A stretch of 64,000 nucleotides of DNA. It comes from an uncultured Clostridia bacterium. Lineage in GTDB: Bacteria; Bacillota; Clostridia; Christensenellales; Borkfalkiaceae. Each line of letters opens with the position of its first letter. The first letter of the stretch is position 1. Where the stretch lies: assembly GCA_947053545.1 (NCBI GenBank), contig CAMRSY010000007.1, positions 1 through 64,000 of the forward strand, given 5' to 3'. Of the stretch, positions 36,229 to 44,725 are shown in pieces. The position numbers and the translations under genes were made by a program. Under the pieces are notes generated by a model. It did not search any database. It had not been told where the DNA came from and saw only the letters and a list, made by a program, of their open reading frames with translations.

Positions 36229-37191
36229 TTACATAGATATCATCTGAAGCGTTTCGTAAAGCTCGTAATTGAATTTTTTCTTCATACTTACAGCCTCTAT
36301 AATATCCATATCTATTATTTCGTTTTTCCTTATGCCAACTACGCGGTTACCTATTCCGTCCTTTAAAAGCCTTACGGCCTTGTTGCCAAACTGTGCCGCA
36401 AGCATCCTGTCCGCCATAGTGGGCGACCCGCCGCGCTGAATATGTCCTATCGTAGTAGGTCTTACCGAATAGGTTGTAACCGACTGCAACTGTTTAGCAA
36501 ATTCGTCCGCCGTGCAAACCCCTTCGGCAACTACTACTATGTTTGAGTGCTTGCCGTTTGCGCGGGAACGGTTTATTCTCATAACTATGTCGTCTAAATC
36601 GAACACAACCTCGGGTACGACTATTATTTCGGCGCCGCTTGCGATACCGGCAAACAATGCAATGTCGCCGCAACGCCTGCCCATAACCTCCACAACCGAA
36701 ATTCTTTCGTGCGAGGTCATTGTGTCGCGCAGCTTGTTTATAACGTCGATACAAGTATTTACCGCCGTATCGAACCCCAATGTATAGTCGGTATATTCCA
36801 GGTCGTTATCGATTGTTCCCGGAATACCTATCGTAGGTATGCCGAACTCTTCGGAAAGACATTTCGCGCCCCTGAACGAGCCGTCGCCGCCTATAACGAC
36901 AAGCCCTTCGATATTGCGCGCTTCAAGCGTTTTCACCGCCTTTTTCTGCCCCTCTTTGGTAAGCATTTCAAGGCACCTTGCCGTTCTTAACTTAGTGCCG
37001 CCGCGCTGAACTATATCGGACACCGAACGCATTTCCATAGGAATCATATCGTCGTCGATAAGCCCCTGATAGCCGCGCTCTATACCGTATACTTCCATTC
37101 CGTAATAAAGCGCCGTTCTTACAACCGCCCTTATACAGGCGTTCATCCCGGGAGCATCGCCGCCGCTGGTAAGCAAACCTATTCTCTTCAT
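36229..37191 (-). CDS. pfkA: 6-phosphofructokinase
   Basis: Phosphorylates fructose 6-phosphate with ATP at the main control point of glycolysis. The 320-residue product shows the ATP site TSGGDAPGMNA and GGDGSFRG, the catalytic PGTIDND, and GYIQRGGSP-like HIQRGGSPTM. The ATP-type residues (Gly in GGDGS) point to ATP and not pyrophosphate as donor. Start ATG 37191 has GGAGG six bases upstream; a frame start six codons earlier is not needed. Confidence 0.95.
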   Translation of the reverse strand: MKRIGLLTSGGDAPGMNACIRAVVRTALYYGMEVYGIERGYQGLIDDDMIPMEMRSVSDIVQRGGTKLRTARCLEMLTKEGQKKAVKTLEARNIEGLVVIGGDGSFRGAKCLSEEFGIPTIGIPGTIDNDLEYTDYTLGFDTAVNTCIDVINKLRDTMTSHERISVVEVMGRRCGDIALFAGIASGAEIIVVPEVVFDLDDIVMRINRSRANGKHSNIVVVAEGVCTADEFAKQLQSVTTYSVRPTTIGHIQRGGSPTMADRMLAAQFGNKAVRLLKDGIGNRVVGIRKNEIIDMDIIEAVSMKKKFNYELYETLQMISM

Positions 37192-37332
37192 GAATATCCT
37201 CCGATACAACCGACGTATAACGGCATTTGCCGTCAGCCCCCTAAATTTATTACGCCGACATTTATTTATTCATTCGATTAAATATTATAGCAGAATAATT
37301 TTTTAAATACAACCTTTTTTATAAATTAAATT

Positions 37333-40300
37333 TTATTCCACGTATTTTATATCTTCTTCAAATATTACCGAACAAAGTTCGGCAAGCAGTCCGCGGCAGT
37401 AATTTACGCCGTGAAGCAGTTTAAACTTTTTACCGCCGCGCACAAGTATGCATTCCGTTTCACCGTCGTAATTTTCAAGCATAGTCAAAAGTTCGTCAAA
37501 CTCGTCTTCCGACACTTTGGCAGCGTTCAGCCACAAAACCGCCTTCTTTTTATTCCCGGCCCTCAAGCCCGCAGATTTATTGTCAAATGCCGAAGAATCG
37601 AACTCCGACACGTCGTCCAGAATAATGCTGGGCTCGTCGTCTTTCGACAAATCCAATTTCCCCCGCAGTCTAACAATTTTGTCAACCGCCAGCACAGCTT
37701 TTATCCTTTCGAAAATAGCAGGGAAAGCTACGCATTCAACGGAGCCGTAAATATCTTCAACCGTAATAAATGCCATGGGGGCGCCCGTACTCCTCGTAAC
37801 AGTCCGCCGCATATTTGAAATAATGCCGCCCATAGTTACCTGCTGCCCGTCCGAAATGCGGTTATATGTTCTGTTTCCGTCCTCGTCCTCCATATAATCT
37901 GAAAAATACGAACAGTTAAACGAACAGTCGCTAAAAGCATTCATATATTTTTCGAAGGGATGGCCGCTTACGTAAACGCCCAAAACCAGTTTTTCCTTCG
38001 AAAGTTTGTCCATAAGTTCGAATTCGGGAATATCGGGATAGCGCACGTCGAGTTTTTCTTCCGAAATTATTTCTCCGAATAAACTTATCTGCGCGCTGTT
38101 TTTCTGTTTGTTTATCGCTGCGGCGCGCGTATAAAGGTCGTCGTAAACGGCATAAAGCTGCGAGCGCGGCACGCCCATTCTGTCAAAAGCTCCCGCAAGA
38201 ATCAAGCCCTCGATAATACGCTTGTTTACAACCCCCGCGCAACGCATTAAAAAATCTGGGAAATCGGCGAACGGTCCGTTTTCGGTTCTCTCTTTTATAA
38301 CGTCGTCAATAGCCGCCTGTCCCGAACCTTTAAGCGCCGATAACCCGAATAAAATCCCGTCGTTTTCAACCGAAAATACCGTTTTCGACTTGTTGATATC
38401 GGGAGGGAAAACTTTCATACCCTTATCTTTCAGATATATAATATATTTCGTAATTTCGTCGATTTTATTGATTCGGTTATTTAAAAGCGCGCAAATAAAT
38501 TCTTTGCAATAATATTTTTTCAGCCATGCGGTCTGATATGCAAGCGTTGCGTATGCGGCCGCGTGGGACTTATTGAACGCGTAAGACGCAAACCCTTCCA
38601 TGTCAGCAAATATTTTTTCGGCTACCTGCGCGGAGATGCCGTTTGCCACACAGCCATCTATTTTCGAACCGTTTGTGTCGCTGACGCCGCCGTTGATAAA
38701 CTTTTCTTTCTGCGCCATAAGCGTTTTTTTATCTTTTTTGCCCATAGCGCGGCGAACAAGGTCGGCTTCGCCGAGCGAAAAGCCTGCAAGATTTTGGAAA
38801 ATCTGCATTACCTGTTCCTGATATACGGGAATGCCGTAGGTTACCTTTAAAATCTTTTCTTCCTGCGGGCAGTCGTATTCTATGGGCGCTTCCCCGTGTT
38901 TGCGCTTGCAGAAATCGTCGATAAAGCGCATAGGTCCGGGGCGGTAAAGCGAAACGCCCGCAATAAGGTCTTCCAACGTATCCGGTTTAAGCTGTTTCAT
39001 AAAGCGTTTCATTCCGCCCGCTTCAAGCTGGAACACGCCGTCTGTGTCGCCCTCCGACACAAGCTCGTACGCGCCTGAATCCTCGTATCCTATCTTATTA
39101 AAATCAACCTCGAATCCGGTATCTTCTTTTATATAATCGACGCATTTTTTTATATCCGTCAAGGTTACAAGCGCAAGAAAGTCCATTTTCAGCATTCCAA
39201 GCGCCTCTATTTCCTTTGCAACGAACTGGGTGGTAATGTCGCTGCCGTTTCTTGATAGCGGCACGTTATCCGCGATGCGTTTACGACAAATAACCACGCC
39301 CGCCGCGTGCATTCCCGTCTGGCGGGGCATTCCCTCTATCTGCAGTGCCATATCGATAACCCTGCGCAGCGTTTGGTCCTCCTCGTACATCGAACAGAAT
39401 TCAGCGTTGCGCGCAACTTTCAGCTCGTTTAATTTGCCTTCCAGCTGCTGCCTTTTATCCGCATCGCTCTCTTCGCGCAGTTTTTTTTCAATTTTTGCTA
39501 CATTTCTTCCCAACAAGTCGCTTATAGACGTTTTTCCGTCCATTATCTTTGTCAGTCTGTCCGTTTCCGAATAGGGCACGCGCATAACCCTTCCAACGTC
39601 TTTAATTGAGTTTTTTGCCGCCATTGTACCGAACGTAACAATCTGACAAACGTTTTCGGGATTATATTTCTGTCTTACATACTCTATTGTTTCCTCACGC
39701 CTGTCCGTACAGAAATCGATATCGAAATCCGGCATGGAAACTCTGTCGGGATTTAAAAAACGCTCGAACAGCAAATCGTACTGCAACGGTTCAACGTCGG
39801 TTATCCCGATAGAATAGGCCACGATAGAGCTTACGCCCGAACCCCGGCCCGGACCTACCGGTATTCCGTTTTCCTTAGACCAGTTTATAAAGTCCCAAAC
39901 TATAAGATAATATTCGGCGTATCCCATACGGCAGATAACATCCAGCTCGTAATCCGCGCGTTCGCGCTCTCTTTGCGTAATCGTTCCGTATCTCTTTACA
40001 AGCCCTTCGTCGGTTAAATGACGCAAATACTCTTCAGGCGTCGAACCGTCGGGCGGATTATATCCGGGGATAAGCGTCATATCCCTTATCGGATAGCCCT
40101 TTTTATCCAAATTGAAAGCGGGCTCGGTTACCTTATCGGCTATAACGCGCGTATTGCTGATTGCTTTAGGCAGCGAGGGAAACAGCGCTTTCATCTCTTC
40201 GGCGGTTTTAAAATAAAATTCCTGAGAGTCGAATTTCATACGCTTGGGGTCATCCAGCGTCTTTTTAGTTTGAATACATAAAAGAACGTCCTGCATTTCG

Positions 40301-40929
40301 GCGTCCTGCTTGGTAATATAATGAACGTCGTTTGTAGCAACCAGCTCAACGCCTATTTCTTCGGCAAGTTTTACAAGCAGAGGCAAAACGCGCCTCTCTT
40401 CGGCAATTCCGTGGTCCTGAATTTCTATATAAAAATCCTCGCCGAAAATGTCTTTTAAATACAGCGCCATTTCTTTGGCGCCGTCATAGTCGCCTGCCAG
40501 CAATCTGCGCGGAATACCGCCGGCAAGACAGGCGGAAAGACAAATAACCCCTTCACTGTGCTCTTTTAACACCTTATAATCTATTTTCGGCTTATAATAA
40601 AAACCGTCGACAAACGCCATAGAATCAAGCTGTACCAAATTTTTATAGCCCGCTTTGTTTTTTGCAAGCAATATAAGGTGCTCGGCCGTGTTTACGGTTT
40701 TGTCGTTCATATCTTTGGTAAGATAAAATTCGCAGCCTATAATATATTTGAGCCCCGCAACAGCGGCTTTTTCGGCAAAATGTAAAGTGCCGTACATATT
40801 CCCGTGGTCGGTCATACATACGGTGTCTATTCCGTTACTTTTACAGTAATCGATTAAATTATCTATTTTACATGCGCCGTCTAAAAGCGAATATTCGGTA
40901 TGTAAATGCAAATGAACAAATTCAGTCAT
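37333..40929 (-). CDS. dnaE: DNA polymerase III alpha subunit, DnaE type
   Basis: A replicative polymerase of 1198 residues. The N-terminal PHP domain (HLHTEYSLLDGACKI; CMTDHGN), the palm with the catalytic aspartates in MPDFDIDF, finger motifs (GPGRGSGVSSIVAY), and the C-terminal OB-fold region (near residue 1000, VTMGGIISNMRR) are in the usual order. There is no exonuclease insert, so this is not PolC. It lies 59 bases downstream of whiA. Confidence 0.96.
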   Translation of the reverse strand: MTEFVHLHLHTEYSLLDGACKIDNLIDYCKSNGIDTVCMTDHGNMYGTLHFAEKAAVAGLKYIIGCEFYLTKDMNDKTVNTAEHLILLAKNKAGYKNLVQLDSMAFVDGFYYKPKIDYKVLKEHSEGVICLSACLAGGIPRRLLAGDYDGAKEMALYLKDIFGEDFYIEIQDHGIAEERRVLPLLVKLAEEIGVELVATNDVHYITKQDAEMQDVLLCIQTKKTLDDPKRMKFDSQEFYFKTAEEMKALFPSLPKAISNTRVIADKVTEPAFNLDKKGYPIRDMTLIPGYNPPDGSTPEEYLRHLTDEGLVKRYGTITQRERERADYELDVICRMGYAEYYLIVWDFINWSKENGIPVGPGRGSGVSSIVAYSIGITDVEPLQYDLLFERFLNPDRVSMPDFDIDFCTDRREETIEYVRQKYNPENVCQIVTFGTMAAKNSIKDVGRVMRVPYSETDRLTKIMDGKTSISDLLGRNVAKIEKKLREESDADKRQQLEGKLNELKVARNAEFCSMYEEDQTLRRVIDMALQIEGMPRQTGMHAAGVVICRKRIADNVPLSRNGSDITTQFVAKEIEALGMLKMDFLALVTLTDIKKCVDYIKEDTGFEVDFNKIGYEDSGAYELVSEGDTDGVFQLEAGGMKRFMKQLKPDTLEDLIAGVSLYRPGPMRFIDDFCKRKHGEAPIEYDCPQEEKILKVTYGIPVYQEQVMQIFQNLAGFSLGEADLVRRAMGKKDKKTLMAQKEKFINGGVSDTNGSKIDGCVANGISAQVAEKIFADMEGFASYAFNKSHAAAYATLAYQTAWLKKYYCKEFICALLNNRINKIDEITKYIIYLKDKGMKVFPPDINKSKTVFSVENDGILFGLSALKGSGQAAIDDVIKERTENGPFADFPDFLMRCAGVVNKRIIEGLILAGAFDRMGVPRSQLYAVYDDLYTRAAAINKQKNSAQISLFGEIISEEKLDVRYPDIPEFELMDKLSKEKLVLGVYVSGHPFEKYMNAFSDCSFNCSYFSDYMEDEDGNRTYNRISDGQQVTMGGIISNMRRTVTRSTGAPMAFITVEDIYGSVECVAFPAIFERIKAVLAVDKIVRLRGKLDLSKDDEPSIILDDVSEFDSSAFDNKSAGLRAGNKKKAVLWLNAAKVSEDEFDELLTMLENYDGETECILVRGGKKFKLLHGVNYCRGLLAELCSVIFEEDIKYVE

Positions 40930-40988
40930 TTTCCGATCCCCTGTTATCGTTTTTCCTTTCCCTTGCGATTATCAGTACAATTACCTGT

Positions 40989-41939
40989 CTATGACAGCTG
41001 GGCGGACATATCGATAATTTTTCTCATTCTGTGATTAATACAGCTTTTTGATATCTGCAGTCTGTCGGCAAGCTCTTTCATCGAAGCGTTTTTATCAGCC
41101 AGACGCGCTTCAGCCACCTCGAATAAATTTGCGTTCAAACTTTTCAGCCCGATGGTCTGCGAAATAATTTCTATGGCTCTGATCTGCGCAACCGAAGCGG
41201 TTACCGCCTTATCGATGTTAGAAACCGAACAGTTGCTTATTCTGTTGTCGTTGTTCCTTCTATCTTTGTGTTCGACAATTTTATTTAACTTTTTAAGACA
41301 TTTAACGGTTTGCATAACGTGTAGCAGGTCGGATATAACTTCTTTACTTTTTATATATACCACATAGCTGTCTTTCCTGCCCACAAGCTTTGCAAGAATT
41401 TCAAACTCGCATAAAATATCGCAAAAATCGCCAGCGGCAGCCCGATTTGAAAATATAATTTCAAAATGATATCCCGTTCTGCTGTAAGTCTGCTCGTCGG
41501 GCAAAGTACAGCTGCCGCCGCCCAAAAAAGCTCCGTTTATGTATGCGCGCATACATCTTTCGTCGGAAACAATATTTTCATCTATACCGAAAATAAGCGA
41601 AATTTTACCGTTATGACGCGACAAAATGCCCAGTTTTACTAAAATTTCGCCCGCATTTTCGCCCGTACACCTGAATTTAAGCTTATCTTTACCGCTTTTC
41701 ATATCCACATTAGCGTCCGAAACAACCAAGGGAACCCCGAAGGTTGCTTCAAATACGTCGCATACAAATTCGGCCGTACGCTCGCTTTCAGTTACAATTT
41801 CAAATCCGTAATTACCGTTAGTAATAAGTACGCTACCGCTTGTACGTACGTACGCGGCTAAAAAGGCTGTTCGGCATAAATCGTTTTCAATACCGTTTCT
41901 GATTATTTCGTTTTTCAATTCTTCGGTAAAAGTGTTCAT
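40989..41939 (-). CDS. whiA: WhiA, LAGLIDADG-like DNA-binding protein
   Basis: A chromosome-associated regulator, needed for normal division in Bacillus and for sporulation in Streptomyces. The 316-residue product combines the homing-endonuclease-like N-terminal fold (AYINGAFLGGGSCTLP) with a C-terminal helix-turn-helix (NASMKELADRLQISKSCINHRMRKI). In many Firmicutes it follows rapZ and yvcK; here the upstream neighbour is a PHP gene and murB, with rapZ and yvcK absent. Confidence 0.94.
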   Translation of the reverse strand: MNTFTEELKNEIIRNGIENDLCRTAFLAAYVRTSGSVLITNGNYGFEIVTESERTAEFVCDVFEATFGVPLVVSDANVDMKSGKDKLKFRCTGENAGEILVKLGILSRHNGKISLIFGIDENIVSDERCMRAYINGAFLGGGSCTLPDEQTYSRTGYHFEIIFSNRAAAGDFCDILCEFEILAKLVGRKDSYVVYIKSKEVISDLLHVMQTVKCLKKLNKIVEHKDRRNNDNRISNCSVSNIDKAVTASVAQIRAIEIISQTIGLKSLNANLFEVAEARLADKNASMKELADRLQISKSCINHRMRKIIDMSAQLS

Positions 41940-41944
41940 TTAAC

Positions 41945-42721
41945 CTACATTTTAGCCTTTTTGTACTTTGCAAAACGGAAATCAGGCAGTCTTCCGTCTA
42001 TATTGTCTATTTGTTCTCTAGGGAAAGAACAGTCCTTCAATAGCTCGTCTGCAATTTTTGTGTCGCCTACGCGATCTGAAGAATGCGCGTCGGAATCTAT
42101 CACAAAACGCACGCCCGTTGAAGCCATCAGATCCACCTCTTCAGGTGAAACATGCCGCTTTTTAGTGTTAATTTCAATATAAGTACCGTAATCGGCGCAC
42201 ACCTTAGCCACCTCTTTAAGGTCGCAGCAGCATTTATAATTGATATGGGTCAGAATATCTACGGGATTGTTTTTTACAGCGTTTATATATGCTTTTGTCG
42301 TGTTTTCAATCACTTTCAACGCAGGTTTTCTGCCAAGCTTGTACGCCGCGTAATTGCGTACCATTATATTATAAAAATCGCCGAATTTCTTATATTTCAA
42401 AACCTCGTGAATACCGAAAAGATAAATATCGAATTTATCTAAATCCTCCTCGCGCATATCTGTATCGCCGTCCAGCGATATAAGATTGCTTTCCATTCCC
42501 ATTAACACTTTTACGCCTGTAAGCCTTTCAGCCTCCGCTATTTCCAAGCGTAATTCGGTTAATTTCTTCCGTTTCAGCCCGAAAAGTAAATGATTAAAGC
42601 CGTGGTCTGTAATAGCTATCTGCTTTAAACCCGCCTTTTTTGCCGCCTGCGCGTTTTCCAGAACGGTGTTTTTACCGTGCGAATAAGGCGTATGGGTATG
42701 ATAATCAGCCGTTAATTCCAT
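41945..42721 (-). CDS. PHP-domain phosphoesterase, YcdX-like
   Basis: A 258-residue trinuclear-metal phosphoesterase. PHP motifs are complete: DYHTHTPYSHG, ITDHGFNH, GMESN, GIHEVLK, LTHINYK and VIDSDAHSSDRVG. The substrate is unknown; the YcdX group has phosphatase activity. It overlaps murB by 17 bases and whiA starts five bases after it, a grouping common in Clostridia. Confidence 0.88.
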   Translation of the reverse strand: MELTADYHTHTPYSHGKNTVLENAQAAKKAGLKQIAITDHGFNHLLFGLKRKKLTELRLEIAEAERLTGVKVLMGMESNLISLDGDTDMREEDLDKFDIYLFGIHEVLKYKKFGDFYNIMVRNYAAYKLGRKPALKVIENTTKAYINAVKNNPVDILTHINYKCCCDLKEVAKVCADYGTYIEINTKKRHVSPEEVDLMASTGVRFVIDSDAHSSDRVGDTKIADELLKDCSFPREQIDNIDGRLPDFRFAKYKKAKM

Positions 42722-43619
42722 TGAAATCTCCTATGTAAACAACCTCTTCGCTAAGTAAAACGCCAAACTTTTCGAAAACTTTATTCTTAACTAAATTAAT
42801 AAGATTTTTTACGTCGGCGGCGGTGCCGCCCGAATTGATAATAAACGAAGCGTGCCGGCAACTTACGTATGCGCCGCCAATCCTTAAACCTTTTAATCCC
42901 GCCGAATCGATTAAATAGCCCGCCGAAAAATTTTCGGGATTTTTGAATACGCAACCGCAACTTTTTCCTTTAGGCAAGTGTACTCTGCGTTGCCTGTAAA
43001 AGTTTATGCGTTCCTCGATTTTACCGGCGTCACTTTCGCGTACAGTAAGTATTATTGACAAAATAAGCGCATTTATGTCACGCATAGTACTATATCTGTA
43101 AGCGAATTTGCACATTTCGCGACTTAAAATATGTTTTTTGCCATTGTACACGCATACGCTTTTAATGTTTTCGCCTATTCCCAAGCCGCATACACCCGCA
43201 TTCATAAACGCAGCGCCGCCTACCGTTGCAGGAATTCCGTAAAGGTATTCCAACCCGCTTAGCCTGTTTTTTTTGCAGTATGTAAGCAATTCTCCTATCT
43301 GTGTTCCGGCAAGGCACAACAAATCAGTTTTGTTAAGCCTAAATATTCCGCGCAATTTTTTGGTTGAAATCACCGAGCCTTCAATACCGCTGTCGGCAAC
43401 CAGAACATTAGAGCCGTTTCCAAGAATATTAAACGACGCCCCGCACGAAATTAAGTTATCGTATACGCTTTTAGCCTGATAAACAGTTTTAGGAAAATAA
43501 CCCGCAGCGGCAAAGCCGCCAAGCCCGTAAGTTGTATTTTTGCTAAACGCAAACGGACTTACAGTTTCGATACCGCAATTATTTAAGCATTCAACTAAAC
43601 CGCTTTTATATGATAGCAT
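42705..43619 (-). CDS. murB: UDP-N-acetylenolpyruvoylglucosamine reductase
   Basis: A flavoprotein that makes UDP-N-acetylmuramic acid for peptidoglycan. The FAD-binding stretches NTTYGLGGFAAA and LGNGSNVLVADSGIEGSVI, the GIPATVGGAAFMNAG loop, the catalytic serine in GKSCGCVFKNPENFSAGYLID and the final glutamate in LLSEEVVYIGDF mark a type II (gram-positive) MurB. ATG 43619 is chosen; a TTG three codons upstream is also in frame. No clear ribosome site is seen. Confidence 0.94.
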   Translation of the reverse strand: MLSYKSGLVECLNNCGIETVSPFAFSKNTTYGLGGFAAAGYFPKTVYQAKSVYDNLISCGASFNILGNGSNVLVADSGIEGSVISTKKLRGIFRLNKTDLLCLAGTQIGELLTYCKKNRLSGLEYLYGIPATVGGAAFMNAGVCGLGIGENIKSVCVYNGKKHILSREMCKFAYRYSTMRDINALILSIILTVRESDAGKIEERINFYRQRRVHLPKGKSCGCVFKNPENFSAGYLIDSAGLKGLRIGGAYVSCRHASFIINSGGTAADVKNLINLVKNKVFEKFGVLLSEEVVYIGDFNGING

Positions 43620-43638
43620 TTTTTGCAATTTTAATCAA

Positions 43639-44553
43639 TCACTTTAATAAATTTTTTATTTTATTTATATCGCCGCTCTTACCTGAATTTTTCAGCTCGT
43701 CAATATAGTCTTTTCCGCACGGTCCCCGTAATGTATATTCATATTCGGCATTTGCAATTTCACGCAATTCATCAACGTCTGTTTCATTATTGCCGCTTAT
43801 TAAACCCAACCCGCTTACGCGGTTGTTTTTAATCAAATAAGTAGTAAATCTTAAACAAATTTTATACTTTTCGCTGTTTTGGGTTAAAATAGAAACGTTT
43901 TGATATAAATCGTTAAAAGCCGTAACCGGTTTTACTGAAAATGCAACGTTCCTTGTTTTAAGTCTGTATATATCCCTTTGAGTTCCGAATAAATACTTGT
44001 ATTTGCCATTTAATAACTTTAAATAGGCGTTTGTAGGCTCATCCGACTCAGACGACCCCACCCCTGACAATGTAGCCGCAACACCGGATAAATTATCCTT
44101 CCCCCGGTTTATCAACGTATTTCCTGAATTGATATCAGAAAATCCGGAGTTTTCTTCAAGGCTTAAAAAACAGTAACCTCCGCGGCACCACGTCTTGTAA
44201 AGAAAATCTTTTCCGTTAATATATTTTTCGATACCGTAAAAGCCGGCAGAATATGAAATTATGTCGGGAATTTTGCCCATTTTCAGATTTGTACGCGCCG
44301 AGTCTGCGGTAATTGAAGCGACCGAAACGTAAATTTTCTCTTTTTTAAAGCATTTTTCTCCTGCGGTTTGCAGATATTTGCTCCGCGAGCCCTGTCCGCC
44401 TTCAAATCCGTCAATCTGCCATACGGTAATGTTTTGCGTTTCCGAGTCTACGTCGGCAGATACGCTTCTGTCCTGCAAAACCGCCAGCAACGGCACCGCT
44501 ATAATAAGCAAAATAATTATTGCTATTAAAATTAACGCTTTCTTTTTCGGCAT
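43639..44553 (-). CDS. Membrane-anchored extracellular protein, solute-binding-protein-like
   Basis: A 304-residue protein with an N-terminal hydrophobic anchor (residues 5-26, no lipobox) and an outside domain that begins ITVWQIDGFEGGQGSRSKYL and continues NLKMGKIPDIISYSAGF, a pattern like the first lobe of sugar-type ABC binding proteins. The second lobe is short, and no ABC permease or ATPase genes are near. It may therefore be a sensor or orphan binding protein. It lies between murB and the pectate lyase gene. Confidence 0.5.
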   Translation of the reverse strand: MPKKKALILIAIIILLIIAVPLLAVLQDRSVSADVDSETQNITVWQIDGFEGGQGSRSKYLQTAGEKCFKKEKIYVSVASITADSARTNLKMGKIPDIISYSAGFYGIEKYINGKDFLYKTWCRGGYCFLSLEENSGFSDINSGNTLINRGKDNLSGVAATLSGVGSSESDEPTNAYLKLLNGKYKYLFGTQRDIYRLKTRNVAFSVKPVTAFNDLYQNVSILTQNSEKYKICLRFTTYLIKNNRVSGLGLISGNNETDVDELREIANAEYEYTLRGPCGKDYIDELKNSGKSGDINKIKNLLK

Positions 44554-44588
44554 ACAATATAATATTCATAACGCCAAAAAAAATTCAT

Positions 44589-44624
44589 AAGGGGGATACC
44601 CTGACCTATCAGAATATCCCCCTT
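44589..44624 (-). terminator. Terminator between pectate lyase and the binding-protein-like gene
   Basis: AAGGGGGATA pairs with TATCCCCCTT around a 16-base loop; on the minus strand it is followed by ATGAATTTTTTTT. A second 9-bp repeat (GGTAACGCT 44651-44659 with AGCGTTACC 44683-44691) lies between it and the lyase stop. Confidence 0.8.
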
Positions 44625-44725
44625 GCCGTTACAAATCAAACGAAACCTAAGGTAACGCTAATTCGAAAACGGCTATATTTAAAGCGTTACCGCTTGTAAC
44701 ATTATATTGAGCAATAATTTACGGT

